From Heterotrichella gracilis (Eukaryota; Sar; Xanthophyceae; Tribonematales; Xanthonemataceae), in contig JAULBX010018857.1 in the NCBI GenBank assembly GCA_032358255.1, positions 124,001 through 188,000 of the forward strand: a DNA stretch of 64,000 nt, in the 5' to 3' direction. The translations under genes and the position numbers were made by a program. Below, piece by piece: positions 1 through 10,510 of this stretch (the stretch's first letter is position 1; the number at the start of each line of letters is the position of its first letter). The notes under the pieces were generated by a model. It was not told where the DNA came from and did not search any database. It was given only the letters and a program-made list of their open reading frames with translations.

Positions 1-458
1 GACGGTGGAAGTCAGTAAAAACCCGATTCCAGCATCCAGAAAACATCAAAGAACGACTCAAAGCATCGTTTCCGATCGTTTTCCTGCAACTGGAACATAC
101 CATCGCACCCACAGCGAGTTTTTCGTCGCTAGGAAGACGTCGACATGCCCACATGGCACATGCACAAAGTTTGGGTTCGAAAATCCTAAAGATCCAACTT
201 TCCTGAACTCTGAAATGAAAAAACAGTTAAAAGATGTTCGTAAAAATGGTTGGTCTGAACCTTTCTTGCCAGTACGGTATTTGTAGCAGCTACACTGTTA
301 CATCCATTCCATGTGGTCAGACTCTGCAGGCTGCTCGTTCGCGATCCCCAAAGCTGCGCTTGACCCCTTTTCAGCCTGACTGCAATGTAGAGGCCCTGGC
401 CATCGCTGCTAGCTCGGGGTGCGAGATGACGCCTCAACAAAGCCCAGGTTGGCAAGCC

Positions 459-625
459 AGGTGCATGGTATCGCCCAGGGATGGTAGCGCTCTTGGTTAG
501 CTTGATGCTTGGCACCAGGGATCAACTTCTAGCACTAAGGTTGATACCCTGTGCTAAAAATTGGTCCCTGGCAATAAGCTATGAGCTACCAGGACCACCA
601 CCCTCCCTGGGCAATATCTTGCACC
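459..625. repeat. imperfect long inverted repeat (foldback)
   Basis: Bases 460-481 (GGTGCATGGTATCGCCCAGG) match the reverse complement of about 604-625 at most positions. Inner segments also pair: CAGGGATCAAC near 518 against GTTGATACCCTG near 540. The whole region could fold into a long bulged hairpin. It could be a degenerate foldback transposon or a small-RNA precursor; nothing else supports either. Confidence 0.5.
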
Positions 626-1994
626 GCCCTGCATTGCCTACATTCATTTTGCTGCTGGCCTCCTATGCAAAAAGAAAATTGTTGTTTTTGTGTCAAGCAC
701 CAAGCCAGCTTGAGGGCCACGAGGGCTCAAGACGCTGCATTGCCATTCCACGCAGCGCTCGCTGCTAGGCTAAAAAGGATCTTTTACAGATATCCTTCAC
801 CGTTGCTGCGTGTAACAGCTTGCCAATTGCAGGGCTAACAAATATCGTACTGCAAACCTTAAAACCCTCAACTCTAAATTGCATGGCCTGGCTGCTCCCA
901 CTGTGCGCGCATGATTGGTGCCCACAGGGGGGATGAGAAATATCAGACAACATGGCCTCACCTGCCACCCGTCCGATGGCTCCTGTGCTACAACTCGGTG
1001 GAGGTGTGAAGACCAGCCACCACTTGGCCCAGCTGCACAAACACATAAATAAAATAAATAATACATGATACATCATGGTTGTGCAGCTCACAAGGCTGGG
1101 CAGGTCATCTACCAAGTGACCCCATCCCCGGGAGGCTACAACATTTCCTTCAAGAACAGGAGATTTAGCTCTTGATAGACACTGGCTGTCAATACAGGGT
1201 GTGGATAAGCTCTTGACCCTACAGGGCAGACCTATAGCCAGCATTAGGTCGCGCAGACTTCAAACCCTTAAGCGTAAAGCATGCACCCTAAGAAGCTCCA
1301 GCGCGCAGAGATGAAACCCTGACACCTAAAATGCTCGTAGCAAACCCTAGACCCTACAGAGCTTTTGGTGACACAAATCCCAGACGGTTTGCTAGGGCCC
1401 CTAAACCCTAATCAGCTCCTAATAGAGTTTAAATAAATATTGATCCACCCAAGCTGGAAGCCCCATCAAGACCTTGCCATGTGGCGCTCTGCCATGCACT
1501 TACAAGAGAACTCCCCGTAATGTCCAAATCGGCTAACGCATGCATGAAGCATATTGGTCAAGGAGCAGTCATGGAGCACCACCAAACACCAGCACACCCT
1601 GTACATTTATTACAAATTTGTAGCTTTCGGAATTAGATACTCCAGCTATCTACGCCCTTTGGACAGCTGATAATAAGTTTTTTATTTTTTCACGCCTGAC
1701 TCACCGTGTTGCTGCATGCATAAGAGCCCAGGCAGGAGCGCGTTGCGGTACCAGGATATCCATACCTCGCACTAGATATGCTTGTTCAGAGTCATCGTGT
1801 TATTGATGGGATGGGCAGCTTGACTGCGGAGCGCCTGTTTAGGACAAGACACTCCCCACAGAAAAATTGCAAACCTGTCTTCGAGACATGGACCAGGCCA
1901 AGTAAATCGAGGCTGGTATATGAAAAACCAGGTACCGCAAAAGACGGAGCTGGCTTCATGCCGACACATAAAATTGTGAAGGGGCACCCATTCA

Positions 1995-2221
1995 CATTAG
2001 GACCCTATGACCACCATCTACAGACTCTACACCCTAAATCCCTCCACCAAAACCCTAAACTCATGGACTTGTCCCTCTCGGACCCGCTCATATTAGGACC
2101 CCATGTCCACCCACATACAGTCCCTAAACCCTAAACCCTAAATCTTTAAATCTAAACCATAAACCCATGGACGTGTCCTTCTCAGACCCGCTCATAGCAG
2201 GACCCCATGTCCACACTACAG
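1995..2221. repeat. tandem repeat, about 105-bp unit, with CCCTAAA filler
   Basis: Three copies of a segment containing AGGACCC(C/T)ATG and ending in ACAG occur near 1998-2032, 2089-2121 and 2194-2221. The two rightmost share a longer block that includes CATGGAC, TGTCC, GACCCGCTCATA and AGGACCCCATGTCCAC. CCCTAAA runs separate the copies at about 2030-2065 and 2121-2160. The arrangement resembles the duplicated exon borders seen in introns elsewhere in the window, so this may be the remnant of an intron-bearing gene. Confidence 0.65.
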
Positions 2222-2954
2222 CTTCAATGGATCGCCTACACCCACTGCCTTCCAATGGGCCCTTTAACACCCTAGTATAAGTGACCATGAGAGCTGGTCC
2301 ACTCACCATAACGGCCAATTGCTCATGTTTGTTGACGCCGTGGTTCATGGCCATCCAGGGAAGGCAACTAGATAGAGGTTTTGCCAGGTAGGCTTAATTA
2401 TTTGACATACTTGCTGATCTCTGGGCTGCTGAAGAAACTGCACTCGCGCGTAGCGCCGCGCCGGAGACACGGTTGGGGCCCGGCAGGCCCCATGGACTGC
2501 ACTGGCGTGCAGCGCCACACCCGAGGCGCACTTGGGACATTTCACCCCCTGACCGATTCAGCTGAATGCTGTTGAAATTGGAATTGGAAGGCACAGAAGT
2601 GGCAATTGGAAAAATTGCTCAAGGCGCACTGGCTGTACCCAGGCAGGGGGTGAGCGATACGTGCAGAAAACCCGGGGTCATCCACATGTGGCATGCACAT
2701 GCCATCACTGTGTATAGTGCGATATAGGCCTTGTAAAGTCAGTTGCTGCCACAAAAATGCTGTACCTTCTGCCAATTACCCTTGCCAGGGAACAAATGTG
2801 CAGGGATGTGGCATCAGCGCTCCATCAGCAAAACCATACCATAACAGGCACCTCAACAGCTCGGACAGCACCCACCAGGCTCTGTAAAGTGTCCCCAACA
2901 CACTGGAAGGATGGTTGTGCACAAAAAAGTTGTCAAAGGCACCAAAACAAAAGT

Positions 2955-3026
2955 TGAGGCCCAAGGGAATCGAACCCTTAACCTTCTGATCTGGAGTCAG
3001 ACGCGCTACCATTGCGCCAGAGCCCC
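2955..3026 (-). tRNA. tRNA-Trp (CCA)
   Basis: The minus strand folds as a complete intronless tRNA. A 7-bp acceptor stem (GGGGCTC with GGGCCTC, one G-T pair) ends in an A discriminator. The D arm contains GCGC...GCGC. The anticodon stem TCTGA/TCAGA encloses the loop CTCCAGA, giving anticodon CCA. The T arm is AAGGG-TTCGATT-CCCTT. Box A (TGGCGCAATGG) and box B (GGTTCGATTCC) form an internal Pol III promoter. D and anticodon arms match plant nuclear tRNA-Trp, so this is a nuclear tRNA rather than an organelle insertion. CCA is not encoded. Confidence 0.95.
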
Positions 3027-4396
3027 TCATGTTGAAACTGATATGTTTTTTGGATGTTATGTTCATGTTCTTAAGCCTACAGGATCAACTCGAAGTTGGC
3101 AACTCCCCTGCACTGCAGTCTGTTTCTGACCATCCCCAACCACATTGATAACACAACCCCCACCAATTCCCTTATGTGCCCCGTTTACCAACACCCCCAA
3201 CCTGCTCTCAATGGCTGCGCGCCGTGTATTTGTTGTCCCACCCGCCTACGAGTTTGCACGAGACATATGCATGCACGAGACAGTACGGGCTCCGATATGT
3301 CACAGCGGGGGTATTACAGGTAATATTTCAAAGGGTACATAGAGTGGGGACGGGGTACCTTTCGGCAAGTGTAGCCCAGCAAGTACAGCCCAGCAACCTA
3401 GCCTAGGTATCCACTGGCAGCCCAGCACTGACCAACAGGCCAAGCACAGTCACACTTTGTACAGTGGTTGCAGCTTGAAAATTCCCTCCACCGTCTCAGG
3501 TGCTGCTGGTGACCTGGGGCCTGTGACACACCCTACTGGGGCGTGGCCCTCATCACATGCACGACACCCAGATCACGCCAGCCTAGACGATATGGGACAA
3601 TCAAACAAACAAAGGCGTTCCAGGCCGTCATCGGCTTAATTGTCTGTGTGCCCTTGTTTGTGAACACAAGTATTCCATAGTAATCAGCCTCTCGTTACAC
3701 ACTGGGGACGAGGGTCATACACAGGGTCACACACCAAGTCACACACAGTCAACCAGCCCTGCTGGCAACTGACTTGGGGCACACAGGCATTCTATACACC
3801 CACCCCACCCAAAAAAATACATAGCTTCCCCAACCCTCCCCACCACCCACCAGATCCAGCACCAGCACATCACCACCCCATGCCGCACACGCCCACACAC
3901 TTCCCAGTCCATATACAATACCCTCTCGAGTTTGCACAGGCTGCCAAGCTCCCGGGATCCAACCCAAATCCGCATTGCTGGCCCAGCAAGCAGGCAAGCA
4001 CAGACACTACGCAGGCATTGGAACTCCCTATGCTGCAAGTCCAGCAAAATCGTAGCTCAAACGTTGAGCGGATCACAAAACCTAGGTCCTAAACTGGGAA
4101 ATACGTAGTATTCCCCTAGACATGTCACTGACTGTGTTGACCTCTGAGAAGCCATGCTGCGGTTGTCAGATCTGCCCCTCCCACAGATGCATGATAACCC
4201 CACTGGTTGATCAAGAAACTCTGAAAACCACCCAAACAGCGATCATTGAGTCGACCATCACGCTGCCCAAATCCGGCGAGTGCAGCTATTCTGAGACCCC
4301 CCTTCCACCCACCCCACCTTCCTGCAATTTGTTGCATGAATTCCACCCAAGACCCATGCCAAGAATTAGGGTTCCGCGGTACCCAAAACCCTACAA
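3027..4396. other. intergenic, nothing recognised
   Basis: No coherent coding exons or RNA genes seen. It contains short repeats built on CCCAGCA (about 3370-3430) and a C-rich, purine-poor stretch around 3775-3860. The right end is presumably the 3' flank of the DGAT2 gene, which is transcribed towards it. Confidence 0.6.
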
Positions 4397-7093
4397 CTAC
4401 GTCTTGAGCACCAGCTGCACGTTCTCATACCCAGGGAAGCTGCCCTTGTGCGCCTTGTACATGGCCGCCACCCGCGCAAAGTACTCGGCATGCAGCGCTT
4501 CCACCTGCGCCTCACTGGGGGCTTCGCCGCTGGGCAGGGCTGGGGGGTGGACGGGGTCGCCGATGATGAACCTCAGGCCAGTGGAGCGGGGCAGCGGGAG
4601 CACACCCCAGCGCCCCACCACGATGAAGGGGACGGGGAAGCCGATCTGCAACAGGTCGCCATTTTGTTGTCAGTACAGCAGTTTAGGTATGCACATCTGG
4701 GCAGGCGCCCACTTACTAGGTCAAGCCTGGAACCCTCAGCACCCTTGAACCCTTGGCACCACCTAAAACTACTAAATGAAATAACACCTCATGTGGGTGT
4801 TATTTCATTTTTCATAATATAATGATTTAAAGCTTTAAAAAACCCAACTTACAATTTTTTGATATACGGTTTTTCAATACCTTTTTGTACGTCCACTGCT
4901 GCAGCCCCGGCATGTCTACCAGATTGCGCAGTGAGTCCACCTCACCCAGTGCCAGGACAGGCACTAGGCTGGCGCCGTGCTGGAGGGCCTTGCGGACAAA
5001 ACCTGCAGAAGAGTGGTAAGGCCACCGCCCAGAAGTTCAACAGGTTGATGACGAGGTCTGAGCAGATTTCTACACCCTACTATTGATTGACCATTGCCGT
5101 GCCTTGTGCCTAAGGTACATGACCAGCTGCCTGGGTACAGATTATATTTCATCTCATTTGATTTGTACTACATTCCACAAAATCACCATTTATTTACCAT
5201 TACCTTTGTGCCTGAGGTACATGACCAGCTGCCGCGGCCGCGCAAACATGCGCCACGCGTGCACCAGCTCAGCCTGCCCGCCCGGCACCACCATCACCGC
5301 CCCCCGCTGGGTCAGGGCCGCGTCAAAGGTGCGCGAGGCCACCGGGCGAAAGCCTGACCACAGCGCGATCTCCCTCAGCAGCTGCAAGAAACAAAGACAA
5401 ACATTTAAATGAAGATGTATACCAGGCGGTACGTGTAAAGAGTGGGTGAGGCTGGGAGGCTGTGCGTGTTTGTGTGTACTATATCGTAGGGAGAATTGGA
5501 CGGATGGGTAATGTCGTCTGCTTTCAGGACATCTGCTTCATAGTATATTCTATCTGTTGCAGACCCAATGCGCCCTTCACGGTATGCATGCCTGACGAGT
5601 TGTATACTTTTAATTATTACATAGGGAATACGGTCTTTGTGCTTCATTTTCCTTCGCTTTTCTCTTGATCATCGGAACATTGGGCATGCAACTGCACATG
5701 AATGCGTTAGCCACCCGCTGCTTCTTGCCTAGCTGCCATTCGGAATACCAGTGCCTGGTCCATTTCTTGAAAGCACGGCGGATTGCTGTTCAATAATGGA
5801 CAGCAAGAACCACCAACCCATTTTGCAAGGACTTACCGGTGGGAAGAAGACAGCGCTGGCGGTGAGCGTGACAGGTACCACGCCAGGTACACATTGCTGG
5901 AAGGAGGGCGTGTGCGGGAGGTAGCCAGCACCTGCAGCACAGCAACAAGCTGTCACCACCCCCATTCTGCCTTCGTTCAAAGGTAGTAAAGGGTGCAAAA
6001 GGTGCGATTGGTGAGCATGTGCAAGCAAGGGTAATAATATAATGATAGGAATAACATAAAAATAGTCCTGTTTTCTCTTATCACCCTTGCTGCGAGTTTG
6101 TTCCGCCATGCACCATTAATGTTTAAAATGAGTGGGCAATTTTCAAATGAAGAAGACGTCTTTTCTTCACAATCAGAGCAAGCACATACCTATTGGGTAC
6201 AGGCCGTGCGGGTGGTAGCCAAAGATGTATTTTTTGCCTGGCTCCAAAGGCTGGCTGCCATGCCTGGTCACTGAGAATGAACCCAGCCAGGCTTTCAAGC
6301 ACGGCTCCAACCCGGTCCCCAACCACTTTTGGAATGCGGGCCATTCCCGGCTTCCTACGCAGTTTGGGGAAAGGGTACATGAGTAATTATGCAGTTCGTC
6401 TCAAGCAGGCAGGGTTGGTAAAAGTAGACTCAGCGAGCCATTCACCACACATGACCACAAGACGCATGCCATAAATAAGGCCTGATGCATATTCTTTCCT
6501 TTGCAAGGAATCCTATCCGATATCAAATGCCTAATATCCATCTGTATTATGTATCCATTGCTTCAAAACATGCATGATGGTGCACGCTACCCAGGTTGTG
6601 TGTGACCATTGATTGTGAATGATCCTCAAGAAGTTGGCCTTCCATTCTTCATGCTGATATTCTGAGCTGTGACCTTCAGCTTCCGTGCTCCAGTATCATG
6701 CATTAGTTGAGCCCAAGGTGTGCTCTATTTCTCCAACACCTGTCTGTCCAGGTCCAGGGTCCAGGGTTTAGGGTCCAGGTCCAGGATTTAGGATTTAGGG
6801 TCGCAGCGCTCACCTGTGTGCTCCGCGTCGCCAGGGAGCGTGCAGCAGTAGTAAATCACCAGCCCCCCGACCCACAGCGCAGTGGCATAGGCCACCGGCA
6901 GCAAGAAGCACGTGGCTGCAAAGGCTGTGCACACCATGTGCATGGGCAGGTAGACCACCATCATGGGCAGGAAGAGCTGGAGGGATGGCAGCAGCTGTGA
7001 CAGGGCCTTGCGGGTTGAGGGCGCAGGCGCTGCCGAGACGCGGTAGATGGCGCTGCCCCGGAAGGTCCATAGGGAGCCGCCCAGGAGCTGCAT
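4397..7093 (-). CDS. DGAT2: diacylglycerol acyltransferase type 2 (DGAT2)
   Basis: Acyl-CoA:diacylglycerol acyltransferase of the DGAT2/MGAT family, making triacylglycerol at the ER. Exons: 7093-6814, 6354-6190, 5931-5837, 5381-5204, 5002-4881, 4645-4397. All phases agree and give 362 aa, the usual family length. The first exon encodes two hydrophobic spans. Family blocks follow in order: WPAFQKW, YIFGYHPHG (catalytic HPHG), FRPVASRTF, VPGGQAE, LRHKGF, LVPVLALGE, and GFPVPF...GRWG. The active-site block is HPHG, as in animals, fungi and many algae, not the EPHS of land-plant DGAT2. The chosen ATG gives the canonical length, but hydrophobic coding exons continue upstream to 9286 and may belong to the same transcript. 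Intron 5 carries a perfect hairpin. Identity is secure; the 5' end is not. Confidence 0.9.
4774..4810. repeat. perfect 15-bp hairpin in a DGAT2 intron
   Basis: AAATGAAATAACACC at 4774-4788 is followed by a 7-nt loop and its exact reverse complement at 4796-4810. It lies inside the last DGAT2 intron (4646-4880) and is followed by AT-rich sequence with a TTAAAGCTTTAA palindrome. It could be a tiny foldback element or an RNA structure affecting splicing. Confidence 0.85.
6748..6808. repeat. CCCTAAA-like run and GTCCAGG repeat in an intron
   Basis: TTTAGGG/ATTTAGG units mixed with GTCCAGG repeats lie a few bases downstream (in gene sense) of the donor of the DGAT2 exon ending at 6814. Read on the coding strand the units are CCCTAAA. 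Confidence 0.8.
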
Positions 7094-7308
7094 TGACCGC
7101 GGGTTGTCTGTCAATTGCAGTGTGGTGTGCAGTTGTGCATACGCCACCAGAGATAAATGATGGATGGAGGGATGCCATGTGCAGCAGATGCAGATTGGCA
7201 TATGGCCAATCTATTCCAGATTATAGAAGGATGCCAACGATGCGTTTTGAAGTCCAAACAGCACACAAAGAAATAATTTACAATCGAAAGGCCATGCTCT
7301 GTACTCAC

Positions 7309-9286
7309 CATTTGCGCCGCCAGCATGACCGCCCCAGTCGCCAGCGTCCAGCAGCGTATGCAGTACGCCATCCCAACCGCAACCTGGGCGATGATCCAGA
7401 ACAGGCACACCATGGCAGCGGCAAAGGCTGCCCACCCAAGCGCCTGCGTGGCCACAAACGCCTTGCCACCCTGGAAAGGCTGCCAGAATTTCCAGTCCCC
7501 GGCTGAATCCCCGGCTGATCGCTCGTGGCGCAGCGCCCCCCCCAGGCCATATGTGCTGGTCGCCCCGGTGAGGAAGCAGGCGCCAGAGAGGCCGTAGTAC
7601 AGCGCACTGCGGTGCATCGACACATGGTGATTCGCACATTGTGCAATTTGGCGCAACATGACGCAATGTCCCTCACTATAGTATCACATCAGCAGCTCAA
7701 TTTCCGCTTGCACACCATACGTGCATATGGTGTGTCTCATGGACGCGTGCGGCGTGGTGCTGCGACGTGATGCCATATGGTGCACTGCAATTGCAAAGGT
7801 CTGTAAGATGAATGCTCCCTAGATTCTAAACCCTAGTGCCGGATGCCTGTGAGGTGTGTGTCCATGGCGTTGCCAATCGATGCCCAAACTGCTTCCATTT
7901 TGAAACACACATAGGCTCTGGGAGCTGAGCTGAAATGGTGCCCACGCTTTGCATGACCAGAGCCTGATGGGCTTGCACCTTCCAATATCCCCATACCTGG
8001 TGTTTGCATCGGGCAGGTACTCTGTTGCCAGCAGCAAGCCAGCGCCAAGCATGGTCCAAAGCAACCCCATGGCGACCACCACGTTGGCTGCCTGGGACTT
8101 GGAGGGAAGCTGCGCACAAGCAGGAATGCCTTAACCACTGCAGGAGCGCATTTCCACCAGCAGGGAACTTGACCACGAGGTGCAGTCGTTGTGTGCTTTG
8201 GCAGGGAACGTAGTTCTCTGAATGGGAACAGGATAGGACTGTAGGGCAACGACAGGACAGGCAGGACAGGACAGGGCAGTAGGACCGTGCAAGCTGTGCA
8301 CAAACAGGAGTGTATTATAGGATCACCAGTAGCAGGGAATTTAACCACGAGGTGCAGTAGTTGTGTAACTTTTGGCAGAGTATATATAAAATGGCCAGGC
8401 GGGCATGGGAAGGAGCGTGCGCTCACCCAAGCCAGGTTCCACGACAAGGAGCTGTCCGCTGTTGGAGTTTGGCTGGCGGGGTCAAACACCAGCAGCGCCT
8501 TCACCATGAACAGCTCGGCAAACATTGTCCCCACCGCCGCTGCGCCAGACAGCATGTCTATGTGCACGTTGGGTATGTGCACAAGCAGGCTGGGGCGCAG
8601 CACAGGCACAGCGATGAGCAGCGACAATATCCATGTCACCTGCGCGCGCAGTCACCACCGCTTGAGCAGGATGCTGCTGTTGCAGGGTTTGGCTGGGCAC
8701 CTTAGCCCTACATGCTGTGGGCCCAGTGGGCCATGCAACTAGCAGTGTGGTGCAAAGGTGCTGACACTGTGAGGGGGCAACCTTGCCAAAAAGGGGTGCT
8801 GGTAGGCACTGAAAGTGTGCCAAGCGCTCATCTAATTACAAAAACAGTACAGGATGACAACGACAACAGGTGCCCAACAGTATAGAAAACTTAAGGTTTT
8901 GTTTCTTTTAATGTTCTATGACCACACCTCGCCTACCAGCGGAAGCCCACTAGTGTACACAGAGAGGCACAACCACACCCCAAGGTGCAGAAAACAGCCC
9001 AACCCCTCTATCCACACTGCATATATGTGGAAAGCACGAAAACACATATACCAGAGCTGGGCGTTTTTTCACGTAGAGCAGGGTCACTTACCAGCGACAG
9101 CAGCAGGAATATGGAGTGACGCGTCCCTCCTCGAAAGGGATAGCTAAGCAGGTGCTTCGCATCCCTTGGACAGTGGGCAAGAAGTCCCAACAGAAAAGTG
9201 AGGGGAACACTCACGGAAAACAGCTTGAACGCAGCATCGTTCATAACACTGATCTCGTGCCACTGGGCTACTACAACGTCCATCAT
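7309..9286 (-). CDS. multi-membrane-span module upstream of DGAT2 (fused N-terminus or separate gene)
   Basis: Family not recognised. Exons: 9286-9092 (ATG start, MMDVVVAQWHE), 8639-8427, 8109-7997 and 7606-7309. Phases agree internally and give about 273 codons. The translation is strongly hydrophobic, with roughly six to eight spans (for example PLTFLLGLLA, AMGLLWTMLGAGLLLA, FAAAMVCLFWIIAQVAVGMA), so it is an integral membrane protein. The last donor (7309) lies about 200 bp from the first DGAT2 exon, an ordinary intron length here, suggesting one long acyltransferase. However, the join would be one base out of phase, so either a micro-exon is missed, there is a sequence error, or these are two genes. 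Without splicing, the frame runs on to a stop at 7111. The start lies 1.2 kb from the divergent SWI3 gene. Confidence 0.55.
8105..8390. repeat. duplicated exon-border segment in an intron
   Basis: About 100 bp at 8108-8210, beginning at the acceptor of the exon starting at 8109 and containing ACCACGAGGTGCAGT, recurs at about 8290-8385 with GCTGTGCACAAACAGGAG and AACCACGAGGTGCAGTAG. The copy lies in the intron 5' of the exon in gene sense. Confidence 0.65.
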
Positions 9287-10510
9287 TGCTGCCTGTTTGG
9301 TATGCCCTGGTCATGCTTTCAGTTGAGGTGCTGCTGCTGTAAACGGCTCGGCGAGACCTCACAACCGCCCAGAAAACCCATGTTGCGACTTCAAAACCTC
9401 TTCGTGTTTGAGAAGGAACTGCGGGTGCTTGTTCTACGGATTGTTTCTCTGTGTCAACTGTGACACTCTCTGGGAGGAGCCGAGGTGCTGACGGTGATCT
9501 CGAGGTATGTATGGGTGGCAAGCACTCTCTTTACTACTTGCCGTCACAAAACATCATACGGGGTCGAAGGAAACCTTCCAACGCACCACGGCAGAACCAC
9601 GAAACCATATGTGCGTCCACCAGTTATGTGTATGCACTTGCTTTTAGGCCCACCTGTGAACTTTCACTCCACTGCCCAGTGCCCAGTGGTGGTCGTCAAC
9701 GCAAAGCAGCGACAGGCCACAGCATGCAAGTGCGCTTAAGAGTTCACAGCGACAATAACCTTCACGGTGGATAGCCATGCGAGGGTGTGGTGCGTAGTTC
9801 GTCGATGGTGACCACCACGAAGAGGGACCTGGCATGCCACAGGCATGCGGGTTCTCCCGTGTATATTAGAAACCAAAGACGCATTGACACTATCCACGGG
9901 ACCTGGCCCAACACTGCCCAGGTTTATAGAAAGTTGAACCTTGTTGCCTGGGGAGAGGTTGTTTTCCAATCTGAAGTGCCCACATTGCTAGTGCCATATG
10001 TGCATGCATGCTGAAGCATCAAGTCGACGGTGGGGCAGATGCCTACACAGAGGTACTACAATTACCACTTGATTTGACGGTTGAATGCTTTTCAGAGGTC
10101 CAGAAGGTCAGCTTATATCCAACTTTTATGACAACCAAGCCTTGCATGATGTTGTGGCATTGAACATAATATTGCTCCCTGGCCCCTCTATTGCATGCAT
10201 CTTCTCAGAGCAGTGCTACCAACTGGCGCCTTTAAGAAGTCCAAACGCACAGTTCGAACTTCGCAAGGAGAAGATATCTCCGAGGTGTCGCACGGCAGCA
10301 TGGTGCTGAGTACCACACGGCCTTCGATGCTGTGATTTCCCTTAGGAGCCGAGGTGTCACGCTCAAGTGTGCATACTGGCTATTCCTGCTGCCCGTCACA
10401 AGTCACGTTGTGATGGTGTACACGTAGCAACATAGCAGTCTTACTACTCCATCCTCCGTGACAGCGGTGGGAGTGGGGGTCTTTGGGTCAGCTGTCAAAG
10501 TTTGAATACC
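9287..10510. other. divergent intergenic region (membrane module / SWI3)
   Basis: About 1.2 kb between two divergent start codons, presumably holding both promoters and 5' leaders. No coding exon, RNA gene or clear TATA element recognised. Confidence 0.6.

Larger units (their letters stand above)
1..2954. other. intergenic, repeat-bearing, no gene seen
   Basis: I find no open frame here with recognisable protein similarity or a coherent exon chain. The stretch holds an imperfect inverted repeat near 459-625, scattered CCCTAAA-like motifs from about 1260 to 1410, and a tandem repeat with CCCTAAA filler at about 1995-2220. It may contain decayed gene fragments. Confidence 0.6.

Noticed and set aside
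1069-1300. LIDTGC-like phrase suggesting a retroviral-type aspartic protease fragment
   Set aside because: The frame has stops immediately before and shortly after, and no flanking polyprotein sequence is visible.
1260-2170. Telomere or subtelomere at the left edge
   Set aside because: The CCCTAAA motifs are short, degenerate and interspersed, and identical runs occur inside gene introns across the window.
2776-3066. 96-codon minus-strand frame reading RGSGAMVARLTPDQKVKGSIP
   Set aside because: It is the tRNA-Trp gene translated, a common spurious ORF.
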